Below are positions 44,992 to 53,506 of a stretch of DNA of 64,000 nucleotides, in pieces. Positions within the stretch are counted from its first letter, which is position 1, and every line of letters starts with the position of its first letter. The DNA comes from Mucilaginibacter_A sp965201005 (GTDB taxonomy: Bacteria > Bacteroidota > Bacteroidia > Sphingobacteriales > Sphingobacteriaceae). Made by a program: the position numbers and the translations under genes. A model generated the notes under the pieces. It saw only the letters and a list, made by a program, of their open reading frames with translations, was not told where the DNA came from and did not search any database. The stretch covers positions 3,162,001-3,226,000 of the forward strand of contig NZ_OZ241747.1 of assembly GCF_965201005.1 (NCBI RefSeq), written 5' to 3'.

Positions 44992-45757
44992 GTTCGCTGA
45001 TCAAATCTTCCAAATCACTTAAATACAACATGTTTGGCCCATCACTTAAAGCATGGTCAGGATCAGGATGCGTTTCGATAAAATAACCGTTTGCGCCAAA
45101 AGCTTTGGCCGCCCGCGCCATCAAAGGCACAAATTTGCGGTCGCCGCCGGTTTTGTCGCCCGCGCCGCCCGGCCGCTGTACAGAATGCGTGCAATCCATA
45201 CAAACCGGATAGCCAAACGCTTTCATATCATCCAAATTCCGGAAATCTACCGCCAAGTTGTTGTAACCAAAACTGTTACCGCGTTCGGTCAAAATCACCT
45301 GGTTGTTGCCTGCTTCGGCTACTTTTTGAGCCGGATAAAACATATCATGACCGGACAAAAACTGCGCTTTTTTGATGTTGACAATTTTACCGGTTTCGGC
45401 AGCAGCCACCAACAAATCGGTTTGCCGGCACAAAAAAGCCGGGATTTGCAAAACATCAACAACTTCAGCAGCAATTTTGGCCTGAAAAGGTTCATGAATA
45501 TCGGTAGTAACCGGCAAACCAAAAGTATCTTTTACAGCTTGCAGCATTTCCATTCCTTTTTCCAGACCCGGCCCGCGGTAAGATTTAATTGAAGTACGGT
45601 TAGCTTTATCAAAAGAAGATTTAAAAATAATGGTTACACCTAACTTTTCGCGGATTTCAACCAGTTTTTCTGCCACTAAAAACAGTAGTTCGCGGTTTTC
45701 CATCACGCAGGGGCCGACAATGAAAAAGGGTTTGGTTTGGAGGAGGTTGTAATCCAT
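44975..45757 (-). CDS. kdsA: 3-deoxy-8-phosphooctulonate synthase (Kdo-8-P synthase)
   Basis: The 260-residue cytoplasmic enzyme condenses phosphoenolpyruvate with arabinose-5-P to make Kdo-8-P for lipopolysaccharide core. Family motifs: FFIVGPCVMENRELLFLVAEKL near residue 12, FKSSFDKANRTSIKSYRGPG near 45, VTTDIHEP near 85, IPAFLCRQTDLL near 105, and CMDCTHSVQRPGG near 190. The stop codon overlaps the KpsF gene, so the two are likely cotranscribed. The 5' flank has a variant repeat within the gene (45677-45688). Confidence 0.96.
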   Translation of the reverse strand: MDYNLLQTKPFFIVGPCVMENRELLFLVAEKLVEIREKLGVTIIFKSSFDKANRTSIKSYRGPGLEKGMEMLQAVKDTFGLPVTTDIHEPFQAKIAAEVVDVLQIPAFLCRQTDLLVAAAETGKIVNIKKAQFLSGHDMFYPAQKVAEAGNNQVILTERGNSFGYNNLAVDFRNLDDMKAFGYPVCMDCTHSVQRPGGAGDKTGGDRKFVPLMARAAKAFGANGYFIETHPDPDHALSDGPNMLYLSDLEDLISELAHGK

Positions 45758-45856
45758 CAGCTTAAATTAATAAAAACCAAAGATAGATTAATGAGTGAAA
45801 TTATGTCCGGAAAAATCTATTATGATGTTTCAACAATACTTCTTTTACCGGTTAAA

Positions 45857-47128
45857 TTATCTGCTGTACGGATATTCGTTAACCCAATGAAAACCACGGC
45901 TCATTAATGGAAAAGAAGCAGTGTTATTTTTGCGCAAGTTAACAAGCAGCAATTTATGGCTGGAAAGATTTATGCTGGACAAAACAAGCTGATCGGGCAT
46001 TTTATATTCATAAGTAAATTCGTATTGAAGATTATTATTACCGGAACTAAACAGAATTATCTTTTTATTAACACGATCAACATTGCATAAAAATATTAAA
46101 GTTTTGTTGTTGGACAACTCAACTTTTACAGAATCAAATAGGATATCAACCTTCTTCCAAGTTACAGAATCAGTATTGTTGATTTGGGTATTTAAGTCAG
46201 TTTGTTTAATACTTTCTACCTGAAACTTGCCATAAATTTTGAAATCGTTTCTATGGGTAAAGTAATTGGCACATACCGGGATTACGAGATAGATGATCAG
46301 CCCATATTTGCAAATAGTTAGCCAAATACTGTGTTTTTTGCCATTGAACGAACCAAGATTGACCGGTTGGGTTGCTTTGTTGAGCAGAAAAAAATTGAGA
46401 AAACGTTTTGCATCTTTCAAAATCAGAAAGAAGCTCATTGACAATAATATAGTAGAAAATATTTTCACCGGCACATCAAAAAAATAATTGACTGCCACAA
46501 TGTTTGCTGTTACCGTAAGCGTAATTATCGCACCTAAAGCAACCGTTCTACGAAAAAGCAATAACAAACCGCCCAAAGCTTCTGCCATTCCCATAAAATA
46601 CTTATAACCAGTTGAATAGGAAAAAAATGCCCAGGCAAGTCCCATTGGGGAAGATTCGCCGTAAGTTTTTTTTAAACTGTACTCTGAAAGATCGCCAAAT
46701 TGCATGTTGAAAAGCTTCATTAAGCCGTAAGAGATCATCCAAAAACCCAGATAAAACCGGATTAACACACTTAAAAAATAAAAGAGCTTTTGATAATTTG
46801 ATCGGTTTCTATCCAATACCGACCAGATAATTGCACCGATCACAGCCGCCAAAACAACACCAAACAGTGTGATATAATTGAATGTTGTATCTCCACTTCC
46901 GGTACTGAGTGGTTGGGCTACTTCTTTTCCGTTTAATAATAATTTTCCCAACCACAATACAGAAAAGTTTAGTGGTTTTAGGAGAATACCATAGATAGAA
47001 TTTACTAAAGGCATTGAACCGTTCCGGAAAACAAAGATTATCAAAACGTATAATAGGAAAAATAACCTGAACAGTATTTTTTGAAAAAACGACCAATCAG
47101 AAACTGCTAAATTTTCTTCTTTCATCAT
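45857..47128 (-). CDS. DoxX-like integral membrane protein
   Basis: The 423-residue protein has about eight hydrophobic helices in residues 15-290, among them LVLIRFYLGFWMISYGLMKLFNMQF-like and MGMAEALGGLLLLFRRTVALG segments typical of the DoxX fold. A soluble C-terminal part of about 130 residues follows, predicted beta-rich and outside the membrane. Function unknown; some DoxX proteins associate with redox enzymes. It precedes kdsA by about 100 bases on the same strand. AT content is a little higher than in flanking genes. Confidence 0.75.
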   Translation of the reverse strand: MMKEENLAVSDWSFFQKILFRLFFLLYVLIIFVFRNGSMPLVNSIYGILLKPLNFSVLWLGKLLLNGKEVAQPLSTGSGDTTFNYITLFGVVLAAVIGAIIWSVLDRNRSNYQKLFYFLSVLIRFYLGFWMISYGLMKLFNMQFGDLSEYSLKKTYGESSPMGLAWAFFSYSTGYKYFMGMAEALGGLLLLFRRTVALGAIITLTVTANIVAVNYFFDVPVKIFSTILLSMSFFLILKDAKRFLNFFLLNKATQPVNLGSFNGKKHSIWLTICKYGLIIYLVIPVCANYFTHRNDFKIYGKFQVESIKQTDLNTQINNTDSVTWKKVDILFDSVKVELSNNKTLIFLCNVDRVNKKIILFSSGNNNLQYEFTYEYKMPDQLVLSSINLSSHKLLLVNLRKNNTASFPLMSRGFHWVNEYPYSR

Positions 47129-47463
47129 ACTGATGTTTACAAATTTATCTTTGTAATATTACAAATTAACGTCAATAAAAAGCCCTCCGGAATAAATCCG
47201 GAAGGCTGAAACCTGTACGATAAAAACAGCATTTATATTACCCAAAAAACAAGTAATTGCGTGTAAAAAACCTGAATCGTTTGCTCAGTTTTTTTGAATT
47301 TAAAAGCTTTTTATTTTTACTACATCTGTTTTACAATGCTTCTTTTACCACCTATAAATTGGTGAAGTATAATTTGCTTTTGTAAGCAGGTAGCACAACG
47401 CACCAAATTTATAGTGCTAAAAGAAGCATCAGTTTTTTTTCAGAAACAAATTTGGACAGGCTC
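47129..47463. other. Intergenic region with terminator and three dispersed repeats
   Basis: No gene is visible in this 335-base region. It has the terminator at 47181-47207 and repeats at 47221-47232 (TAAAAACAGCAT, plus), 47336-47347 (ATGCTTCTTTTA, minus) and 47418-47429 (TAAAAGAAGCAT, plus, preceded by TTTATAGTGC). The last is the final repeat before an 11.6-kb stretch with none. Confidence 0.75.
47181..47207 (-). terminator. Intrinsic terminator for the minus-strand carbonic anhydrase remnant
   Basis: AGCCCTCCGG (47181-47190) pairs with CCGGAAGGCT (47198-47207) with a single mismatch/wobble and a seven-base loop. On the minus strand it runs into TTTTT, so it ends transcripts coming from 47.5-49 kb. 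Confidence 0.85.
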
Positions 47464-47779
47464 TTAAAAATCGAACTTAAAAACATCGTTCATATTGTTG
47501 CTGGAGGTGGTGCTCACCTTTAAATCGGTGATAAAACCGGTGCTCAGTTCGTAAACCCAGCCGTGCACGCTTAGTGTTTTGTTGTTTTCCCAGGCATTCT
47601 GGATGATGGAGGTTTTGCACAGGTTGTTTACGCCTTCCATTACATTGTATTCTACCAATCGGTTGGCGCGCTCTTTTTCATCGCTGATCAAATCCAGCTC
47701 GAAGGCGTGCAAACGGTAAATATCTTTGATATGCCGAAGCCAGCTGTAAATAATACCATAAGTCAACACTATTTCGTTC
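47464..47779 (-). pseudogene. C-terminal fragment of a beta-carbonic anhydrase
   Basis: The readable frame contains the C-terminal half of a beta-carbonic anhydrase: YGIIYSWLRHIKDIYRLHAF, ERANRLVEYNVMEGVNNLCKT, then SIIQNAWENNKTLSVHGWVYEL. The zinc-binding Cys and Asp/His residues of the N-terminal half are missing, so it cannot be an active enzyme. The upstream edge, between about 47750 and 47779, runs directly into a truncated response regulator in a different frame. A deletion is the simplest explanation. Confidence 0.9.
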
Positions 47780-47881
47780 AAACATTCCAACTAACTCAAG
47801 GAAAGGGAACTGTTTAATATACCCACTAATCAGTCGGAGCACTAAAGGCTCATCATCTATGGTTATGCATTTAATCCTCAT
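47750..47881 (-). pseudogene. N-terminal fragment of a LytTR-type response regulator
   Basis: From the ATG at 47881 the first 35 residues (MRIKCITIDDEPLVLRLISG, then YIKQFPFLELVGMFE) are the start of a CheY-like receiver of the LytR/AlgR type, with the acidic DDE pocket. After FE the reading frame leaves the family and enters carbonic anhydrase DNA in another frame. The phosphorylated Asp and the whole LytTR DNA-binding domain are lost. The start overlaps the histidine kinase stop by four bases, as usual for this two-gene unit. Confidence 0.88.
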
Positions 47882-49052
47882 ACTTTATTGTTTAGTGTTA
47901 GTTCAACAGTAAAAAAATTACCAGTACGGTCAATATTCAGTTTGTAATTTTTGCAATAAAGCTGATCAAGCCGCTGTATCGTATTTTGAATACCGATACC
48001 ATTACGTACTTCAATCCGGATGTTATTGTAAACAGGGTTACTGCAAAATAACTTGATATGATCGGCAGCAATGGTAATTTTGATGATCAACTTGCTGTTT
48101 TCCTGTTTACTGATGCCATATTTGAAAATATTCTCGATAAAAGTCATGAATATAAGCGGCGTGATTTCTTTTCCATTGGCATCTCCGCTAAAGATGTAAT
48201 CAATTTTAGTCATTTCACCTATTCGAAACCGTTGCAGGTCAATGTAGTTATCGATACATTCAAGTCCGTTTTCTAAAGGGACGAAATCTGCTAAGACCTC
48301 ATCGGTTACATACCGCATAATATTCAATAGTTTCATTATGCTTTCAGCCGTGTTGATGTCGCCCTCGACTGCAAGTGAGTAGATATTATTTAGCGGGTTG
48401 AGTAAAAAGTGCGGGTTGATTTGCGCTTTTAAAAAAGATAGTTCCGCATTTGCTTTCCCAATTTCAGCATAAGCCGCTCGCCGTTCGGATGTTTGCCATT
48501 CCTTAGTTATGGCCAGGGAAGTACTTAAACCTATAATAACGACAAATAGGAAAAGGCTTGTCGTATTCCCGCCCTGTTTCGATGGAGGTAATACTAAATT
48601 GCCAGTATGTGGTAGCCCGCCAGGCTTGCCAAAATTTGAAGGATGATTTTGAAAGGGTGGCGGTTCATTACCCGGTGGTAGTTGTTTTTCGTCGAATTTT
48701 TGATCAGTGCCGCCAAATTCAATGAATGAGATACTGGTTTGGTTAATTGAAGAACTCTTTGATAACAGTCCCTGAAAAGATTTCAAGTAAAATGTACCTG
48801 CAAGGAGTAACAAAATAACAAGGATATACCAAACACGTTTATTCTTGAACATCAACTGTGGAACAAGAATTAAACTGTTGAAATAGAATATTAGCAAATA
48901 GTACGTTCTGAATAACAGATATTGCTGGCTTAAAAGCAGTGAAAGGTTATTGTTAGTACTTTTTTGGCACTAATAAATATAAATGGGAACGCAACAAATA
49001 CAAGCCATCCCGCAAAATGAGCAGCAAGGCCGGACACTCTGGTCTTTTTCAT
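47878..49052 (-). pseudogene. LytS-type sensor histidine kinase with a frameshift in a T6/A6 tract
   Basis: The main frame (from about 48971 down) encodes membrane segments and the His-kinase domain: FLKAQINPHFLLNPLNNIY with the phospho-accepting His, and the ATP-site motif GIGIQNTIQRLDQLY. The true start appears to be the ATG at 49052 in another frame (MKKTRVSGLAAHFAGWLVFV, a typical first helix). The two frames join if one base is added to the A6 run (T6 on the plus strand, 48960-48965). The joined protein reads continuously through the first transmembrane segments. As sequenced, the kinase is broken, or shifts frame, or the base is a sequencing error. Its partner regulator is truncated, so the system is probably dead. 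Confidence 0.85.
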
Positions 49053-49186
49053 TTTGCAAATGAAAGTCTTCAAATACTTTAATTTTTAATTGTATATATG
49101 ATCGGCCAAATTGTATTGATGAAGTACAGGTTAAAGACGAAAATATAATCATTGTTGGAAAACAATTCAAATATCAGTTTATTAGC

Positions 49187-50464
49187 GGGTGTAAAATAAA
49201 CTGTGTCACGAGTTAGAATATTAACTTAGTAACACAGTTTAGAAATGAAGAAAGAAGAATCGCTCGATTACGGGCAAATGAAACAGAAAGTCCTTGAGCA
49301 ACTCCGCTCGGGCAAATCACTCTATGGTAAGGATGGTGCTTTTGCACCCTTGTTAAAAAGTTTCCTGGATGCTGCCTTAGAGGCAGAGATGGAAACTCAT
49401 TTGGACGAGGCTGAACGCAGCACCGGCAATCGCAGAAATGGCAAAACAAGCAAAGATGTCCGCACCTCATCAGTTACCATTTCGGTCGAGACCCCACGTG
49501 ACCGTGCTTCCAGTTTTGAGCCTGAGTTAATTAGAAAACGGGAAACGATTCTATCTGAAAGCCTTGAAAGTAAGATTTTGGGGATGTATGGCTTGGGGAT
49601 GAGCCTCCGTGATATATCCAAACACATCAAGGACATGTACTACACGGACATCAGTCACGCTACCTTATCGGCCATTACAGACAAGATCATTCCCGAAGTC
49701 AAAGAATGGCAATCACGTCCCTTAGAAGAGATTTATACGATTGTATGGTTAGATGCCATGCATTACAAAGTAAAAGAAGATCACCGCATGGTGTCGCAGG
49801 CGGTTTATAATATTTTAGGTATTGACCGTCATGTCCGTAAAGAACTCATCGGGATGTATGTATCTCAAAGTGAAGGAGCCAACTTTTGGCTGTCGGTACT
49901 GACCGATTTGCAAAATCTTGGGGTACAAGATATCCTGATTGCCTGCATCGATAATTTGAACGGCTTTCAGCAGGCTGTCAACACGGTATTCCCCCAAACT
50001 GAAGTCCAGAGCTGTATTGTCCCCCAAATCCACAACAGCTTAAAGTATGTGGCCTCTAAGGATCAGAAGGCGTTTATGAGCGATCTCAAACCTGTATACC
50101 GGGCTGATAACCTTGATCTGGCTGAACTGCGTCTGGATGAGATGGAGAAGAAATGGGGGACCAAATATGAAAAAGTTATAGAATCTTGGCGAAATAACTG
50201 GGCCAAGCTAACCACGTATTTCCGGTATGATGCCTTCATCCGAAAACTGATTTACACCACTAACACGATTGAAGGGTTTCATCGTCAGATCAGGAAAGTG
50301 ACCAAGACCAAAGGGGCATTTACTCCAGACATGGCCTTATTAAAACTCATGTACCTGGCTCACAACAACATTAAACGAAAATGAACAATGCCACTGGCAA
50401 ATTGGGGACAGACGGCCCAGAAACTAGCCATTTGGTTTCCCCAAAGAATGAAGTTAGATTTGAA
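49187..50464 (+). mobile_element. IS256-family element, right end truncated
   Basis: The left end probably starts near GGGTGTAAAATAAACTGTGT at 49187. The transposase follows. No matching inverted terminal repeat is seen after the transposase; instead the IS481-type element begins at once. The right end was therefore likely lost when the second element inserted or through deletion. No target duplication can be recognised. Confidence 0.8.
49197..49241. repeat. Inverted repeat just upstream of the IS256 transposase start
   Basis: TAAACTGTGT (49197-49206) and ACACAGTTTA (49232-49241) are perfectly complementary with a 25-base loop. The right arm ends three bases before the transposase ATG. In transcripts entering from outside the element this hairpin could hide the start codon, a protection known from other insertion sequences; that role is inferred here. 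Confidence 0.7.
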
Positions 50465-50468
50465 TTGA
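49245..50468 (+). pseudogene. IS256-family (mutator type) transposase with premature UGA
   Basis: The readable frame gives 379 residues of an IS256/MuDR-type DDE transposase: LLKSFLDAALEAEMETHLDE near 30, NRRNGKTSKDVRT near 65, IVWLDAMHYKVKED near 168 with the first Asp, and DNLNGFQQAVNTVFP near 245. TNTIEGFHRQIRKVTK near 345 carries the final Glu. A UGA at 50382-50384 stands where the conserved Trp of the KKWTMP motif belongs. The same frame continues another 27 residues (TMPLANWGQTAQKLAIWFP) to a stop at 50466-50468, matching the family C-terminus. A single G-to-A change (UGG to UGA) explains this. All catalytic residues precede it. Confidence 0.88.
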
Positions 50469-51714
50469 GATAATCAAGATTTAATCTGGCAGTTACGAAA
50501 AAGAGTAGTAACTTAAAATTAGATTAAAGCAATGACGGCACAAGAGAAAATCCTCAAAAACAAGCTGGGCATCTTGGAACTTGCCCCGCATTTGGGGAAT
50601 GTATCGCAGGCCTGCAAAGTAATGGGCTACAGCAGGGACAGCTTTTACCGTTTTAAAGAGCCTGTATGAACAGGACGGCGAACTGGCTTTACAGGAAATC
50701 AGCCGGAGAAAACCAGTAATAAAGAACCGGGCTGAGGAATATATTGAAAAAGCAGTCCTGGAAATGGCCATCGAGCAGCCCGCTTTAGGCCAGTTCCGGG
50801 TATCAAATGAACTGAGAAAGAAAGGTATTACGATCTCTCCGGCATGGTAAGAAGCAACTGGCTACGCCATGACCTGCAAACTTTTCATCTTCGGTTAAAA
50901 GCACTGGAGGCCAAATAGGTTCGGGAAGGCATAGTGTTGACCGAAGCGGAGATAGTGCCACTTGAAAAAGCTAAAGAAGAAAAGAAAGCACACAGCGAGA
51001 TTGAGACCCACCATCCCTGTTACCTTGGTGCCCAGGACACTTATTATGTTGGCAACATCAAAGGTGCAGGCCATATTTACCAGCAGACTTTCATTGATAC
51101 CTATGCCAAGGTTGCCTTTACCAAGTTGTACGACCGCAAGAATGCACTGGTTGCAGCAGAAATGCTTAACGATAAAGTTGTGCCGTTCTTTGAACAGCAT
51201 GATCTGCGGTTGCTCCGCATCCTGACTGATTGGGGAACTGAATATTGTGGCATTAAAGAACAGCATGAACACCAACTGTACCTGGCCATAGAAGACGTCG
51301 ACCATACCAAGACGAAAGCAAAAAGTCCGCAGACCGATGGCATTTGTGAACGCTTTCACCGCACCATTCAGGACGAGTTTTACGCCATTACTTTCCGCAA
51401 AAAAGTGTACCGGGGTATCATCGAGTTACAGGCTGACCTGGACAGGCGGATGGACTACTACAATCACGAGCGAACACACAGTGGCAAATACTGCTTCGGA
51501 AAAACACCGATGCAAACCTTTCAGGACAGCATCCCGCTTGCCAAAACAAAACTGCCGGAGTATTTGGCCGAAAACCAGTTCTTTCAAACACTCCCAAAAA
51601 GGGTTTGGAAGAACCTGGTCTGGTGCATTTAGAAAACAAATCACTATATTCACAAATCAAATCGGACAACTAACAAAAACAGACAACTGTCAGATCAAAT
51701 CGTGACTATTACAA
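50465..51714 (+). mobile_element. Degenerate IS481-type element
   Basis: GATTTAATCTGGCAGTT at 50478-50494 and its imperfect inverse AACTGTCAGATCAAATC at 51685-51701 (15 of 17 matching) mark the ends; further scattered matches extend the repeat to about 50465 and 51714. The element abuts the IS256 copy on the left and the IS3 copy on the right, so exact boundaries and target duplications are unclear. Confidence 0.7.
50532..51632 (+). pseudogene. IS481-family transposase, broken by two frameshifts and a stop
   Basis: Starting at the ATG at 50532, the helix-turn-helix part (LAPHLGNVSQACKVMGYSRD) runs to about 50661, where one extra C shifts the frame. The next segment (LYEQDGELALQEISRRKPVI and on to ITISPA) ends near 50845, where a missing base restores the original frame. 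A TAG at 50916-50918 then interrupts it. The remaining 232-residue part carries the rve catalytic core: TYYVGNIKGAGHIYQQTFID, LTDWGTEYCG, SPQTDGICERFHRT with the catalytic Glu. It cannot be made as one protein. Confidence 0.88.
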
Positions 51715-51715
51715 G

Positions 51716-52570
51716 TTAAGCTGCGATAATTTGTTTGTTTAGTTGTTTTTCAAAGTCCTGCGGGGACATGTAACCAAGGGCAGAATGTAACCGTTTACGG
51801 TTGTACCAGATTTCGATGTATTCAAAAATCATCAGTGCTGCCTGTTCTTTGCAAGTAAATTTGTGCTGATAAACGCATTCTGCTTTTAAGGTTTTGAAGA
51901 AGCTTTCTGCCACTGCGTTGTCCCAGCAGTTTCCTTTTCTGCTCATACTTCTGGTAATTAAGGCATTCTTTCCCAACAAATCCCTGAATTCGTTACAGGC
52001 ATACTGCACGCCACGGTCAGAATGAAAAAGTAGGTCATTCGTGATGGGCCTGTTCTTTTGTGCCATTTTAAAAGTCGGAATCACTGTTTCTGTTGCCTTC
52101 ATACCAGAACTCAATGCCCAGCCGATTACTTTACGGTCACCCAGATCAATTACGGTAGTCAGATACAGCCAGCCTTGCCCCGTTTTGATGTAAGTAATGT
52201 CCGATACCCAAACCGTACCGGTCGTGCCGGGCTTGAAATTCCGCTCCAACATGTTTTCCGGTATAGTATACTGGTGTTCAGAATCCGTAGTGGCCTTAAA
52301 CTTTTTCTTAATAAGGCTCCTGATGTTTTCTTTTTTCATCAGCCGGGCCACCTTTTGCCTGGATAATATAATATTGCGTTGACCAAGTGCGCGGGATATT
52401 CTTGGGCCTCCATATGTTCGTTTGCTCTAGTGATAAACCAGCTTGATTTCTGACAGTAATTTCATATCCGACTGTGACCTTTTAGATTGAGTGCACTTTA
52501 ACCAGCTATAAAAACCACTTCTGCTCACTTTAAACATTTTACACATCTTCCCGATATTAAATATTGTCCT
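51716..52570 (-). pseudogene. IS3-family orfB transposase, interrupted by an amber codon
   Basis: The C-terminal 211 residues (51716-52351) hold the rve core: TVWVSDITYIKTGQGWLYLT, LLFHSDRGVQYACNEF and the DNAVAESFFKTLKAE motif with the catalytic Glu. The same frame extends upstream through YGGPRISRALGQRNI and, beyond an in-frame TAG at 52427-52429, through FNIGKMCKMFKVSRSGFYSW near 52560. The TAG sits where IKLVYH-x-SKRTYG is expected, so the full protein is not made. A truncated product from internal starts is possible. Confidence 0.85.
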
Positions 52571-52892
52571 GTTGTCTTTTAGGAACCGGAATATTTGCCA
52601 TCGCCCCTGGAGAAGATGCCATGGCCTTTTTTAAGATGTCGCGCCCCTGTTGCATGTCGAGCAGCTCTTTTTTTAGCCGGTGTATTTCCGCCTGCTCCGG
52701 TGTATAAAGTACTTTGCCCTGTCCCGGAAAACTCGTTCCTGCCTTCGTTTCCAGTTCCTTGCGCCAACGGTACAACAAAGACGGTTTAATTTCCAGTTCT
52801 TTTGATAGCACGCCCAGGTCGGAACGCCCCTTGCTCAATTCTACAGCCATCACCTTAAATTCACGGTCATATCGTTTTCTCGTTTTTGACAT
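52557..52892 (-). CDS. IS3-family orfA (helix-turn-helix transposase subunit)
   Basis: The 111-residue protein starts RKRYDREFKVMAVELSKG and has the HTH (DLGVLSKELEIKPSLLYRWR) and the leucine-zipper-like region (EIHRLKKELLDMQQGRDILK) of IS3 orfA. It ends overlapping the start of the orfB frame. The frame is intact, but the partner orfB is interrupted, so the element is probably immobile by itself. Confidence 0.88.
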   Translation of the reverse strand: MSKTRKRYDREFKVMAVELSKGRSDLGVLSKELEIKPSLLYRWRKELETKAGTSFPGQGKVLYTPEQAEIHRLKKELLDMQQGRDILKKAMASSPGAMANIPVPKRQQDNI

Positions 52893-52948
52893 ATCTTAAA
52901 GTTAAGTTTTTCCCTTAACCTTTTGTCCAGTCAAAGGTAGCAACTCCA

Positions 52949-53056
52949 CCCTTCGATTACCCGCTTATAGATATTGTCCACAGCTTCCTCTTTCAGCTGG
53001 TTAAAGTAGCCGATCAGCATAATACCGTTTAAAACAGCTACGCCAAACAAAGTGAT
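52949..53056 (-). pseudogene. Fragment of an RND heavy-metal efflux pump (CzcA/CusA type)
   Basis: A short minus-strand stretch reads ITLFGVAVLNGIMLIGYFNQ and continues through LKEEAVDNIYKRVIEG. This is a diagnostic segment of CzcA/CusA-type inner-membrane RND transporters. Both flanks leave the family: at the left the IS3 end, at the right non-coding sequence. About 36 codons of a gene of roughly 1040 remain, showing large deletion at this site. Confidence 0.82.
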
Positions 53057-53107
53057 GTAATAGCACAGCACCTTGATTAGCCAAGGCACTGCTATTTTTT
53101 ATTTCTT

Positions 53108-53467
53108 TCACTTTTGCCCTCTTCTTAAAGTAGTAGAAATGTCCGTTCCCATAGCATTAAATGCAATGTTCATGCTATCTCCTTTAACGCATCCCTTTAC
53201 AGCGAAGTCCTGGCCCATTTGTGACGGCATCTTGAAAAATAAGGAGTCTCCTTTAATGACGCCGTTTGATATCGGTTGTGGCTTTCCATCTTGCGTTCCA
53301 CCAGTAACCGTTCCGGTAAGCTTATTTCCATTGGTCTTAAAGTCGTAAGCGATTTCATAAGTGTCCATTATCTTGCCAACCCAATGGCCTGAAATGAGAT
53401 CCTGAGCAAAACAAACGGTTACGATAACAAGTAAAGCAATTGCTGATAATAGAATTTTTTTTTGCAT
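53108..53467 (-). CDS. Small secreted protein of unknown function
   Basis: The 119-residue protein has a signal peptide (MQKKILLSAIALLVIVTVCF, cleavage near AQ at 22-23) and a small beta-rich domain with SGHWVGKIMDTYEIAYDF and NKLTGTVTGGTQDGKPQPI. The layout resembles lipocalin-like or glycosidase-associated domains seen in Bacteroidota near sugar-acting enzymes. It is the last gene of the GH3/SGNH operon (39-base gap to the SGNH gene). No catalytic motif is recognised. Confidence 0.75.
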   Translation of the reverse strand: MQKKILLSAIALLVIVTVCFAQDLISGHWVGKIMDTYEIAYDFKTNGNKLTGTVTGGTQDGKPQPISNGVIKGDSLFFKMPSQMGQDFAVKGCVKGDSMNIAFNAMGTDISTTLRRGQK

Positions 53468-53506
53468 AGTTTGATGATTTTAATGATTATGTAATTTAAT
53501 AGTTGT

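Larger units (their letters stand above)
51688..52948 (-). mobile_element. Degenerate IS3-family element
   Basis: orfA and orfB lie on the minus strand with the usual overlap for programmed frameshifting. Possible ends are TG-starting segments at 51688 and, inward-reading, at 52948; both have TGACT at the same distance (bases 16-20), but the terminal similarity is weak, so boundaries are tentative. The size would be about 1.26 kb, normal for IS3. The left end overlaps the IS481 terminal repeat region. Confidence 0.65.

Noticed and set aside
48970..49170. A 66-residue open frame on the minus strand upstream of the kinase
   Set aside because: It overlaps the true N-terminus of the kinase in another frame and has an improbable Cys-rich composition.
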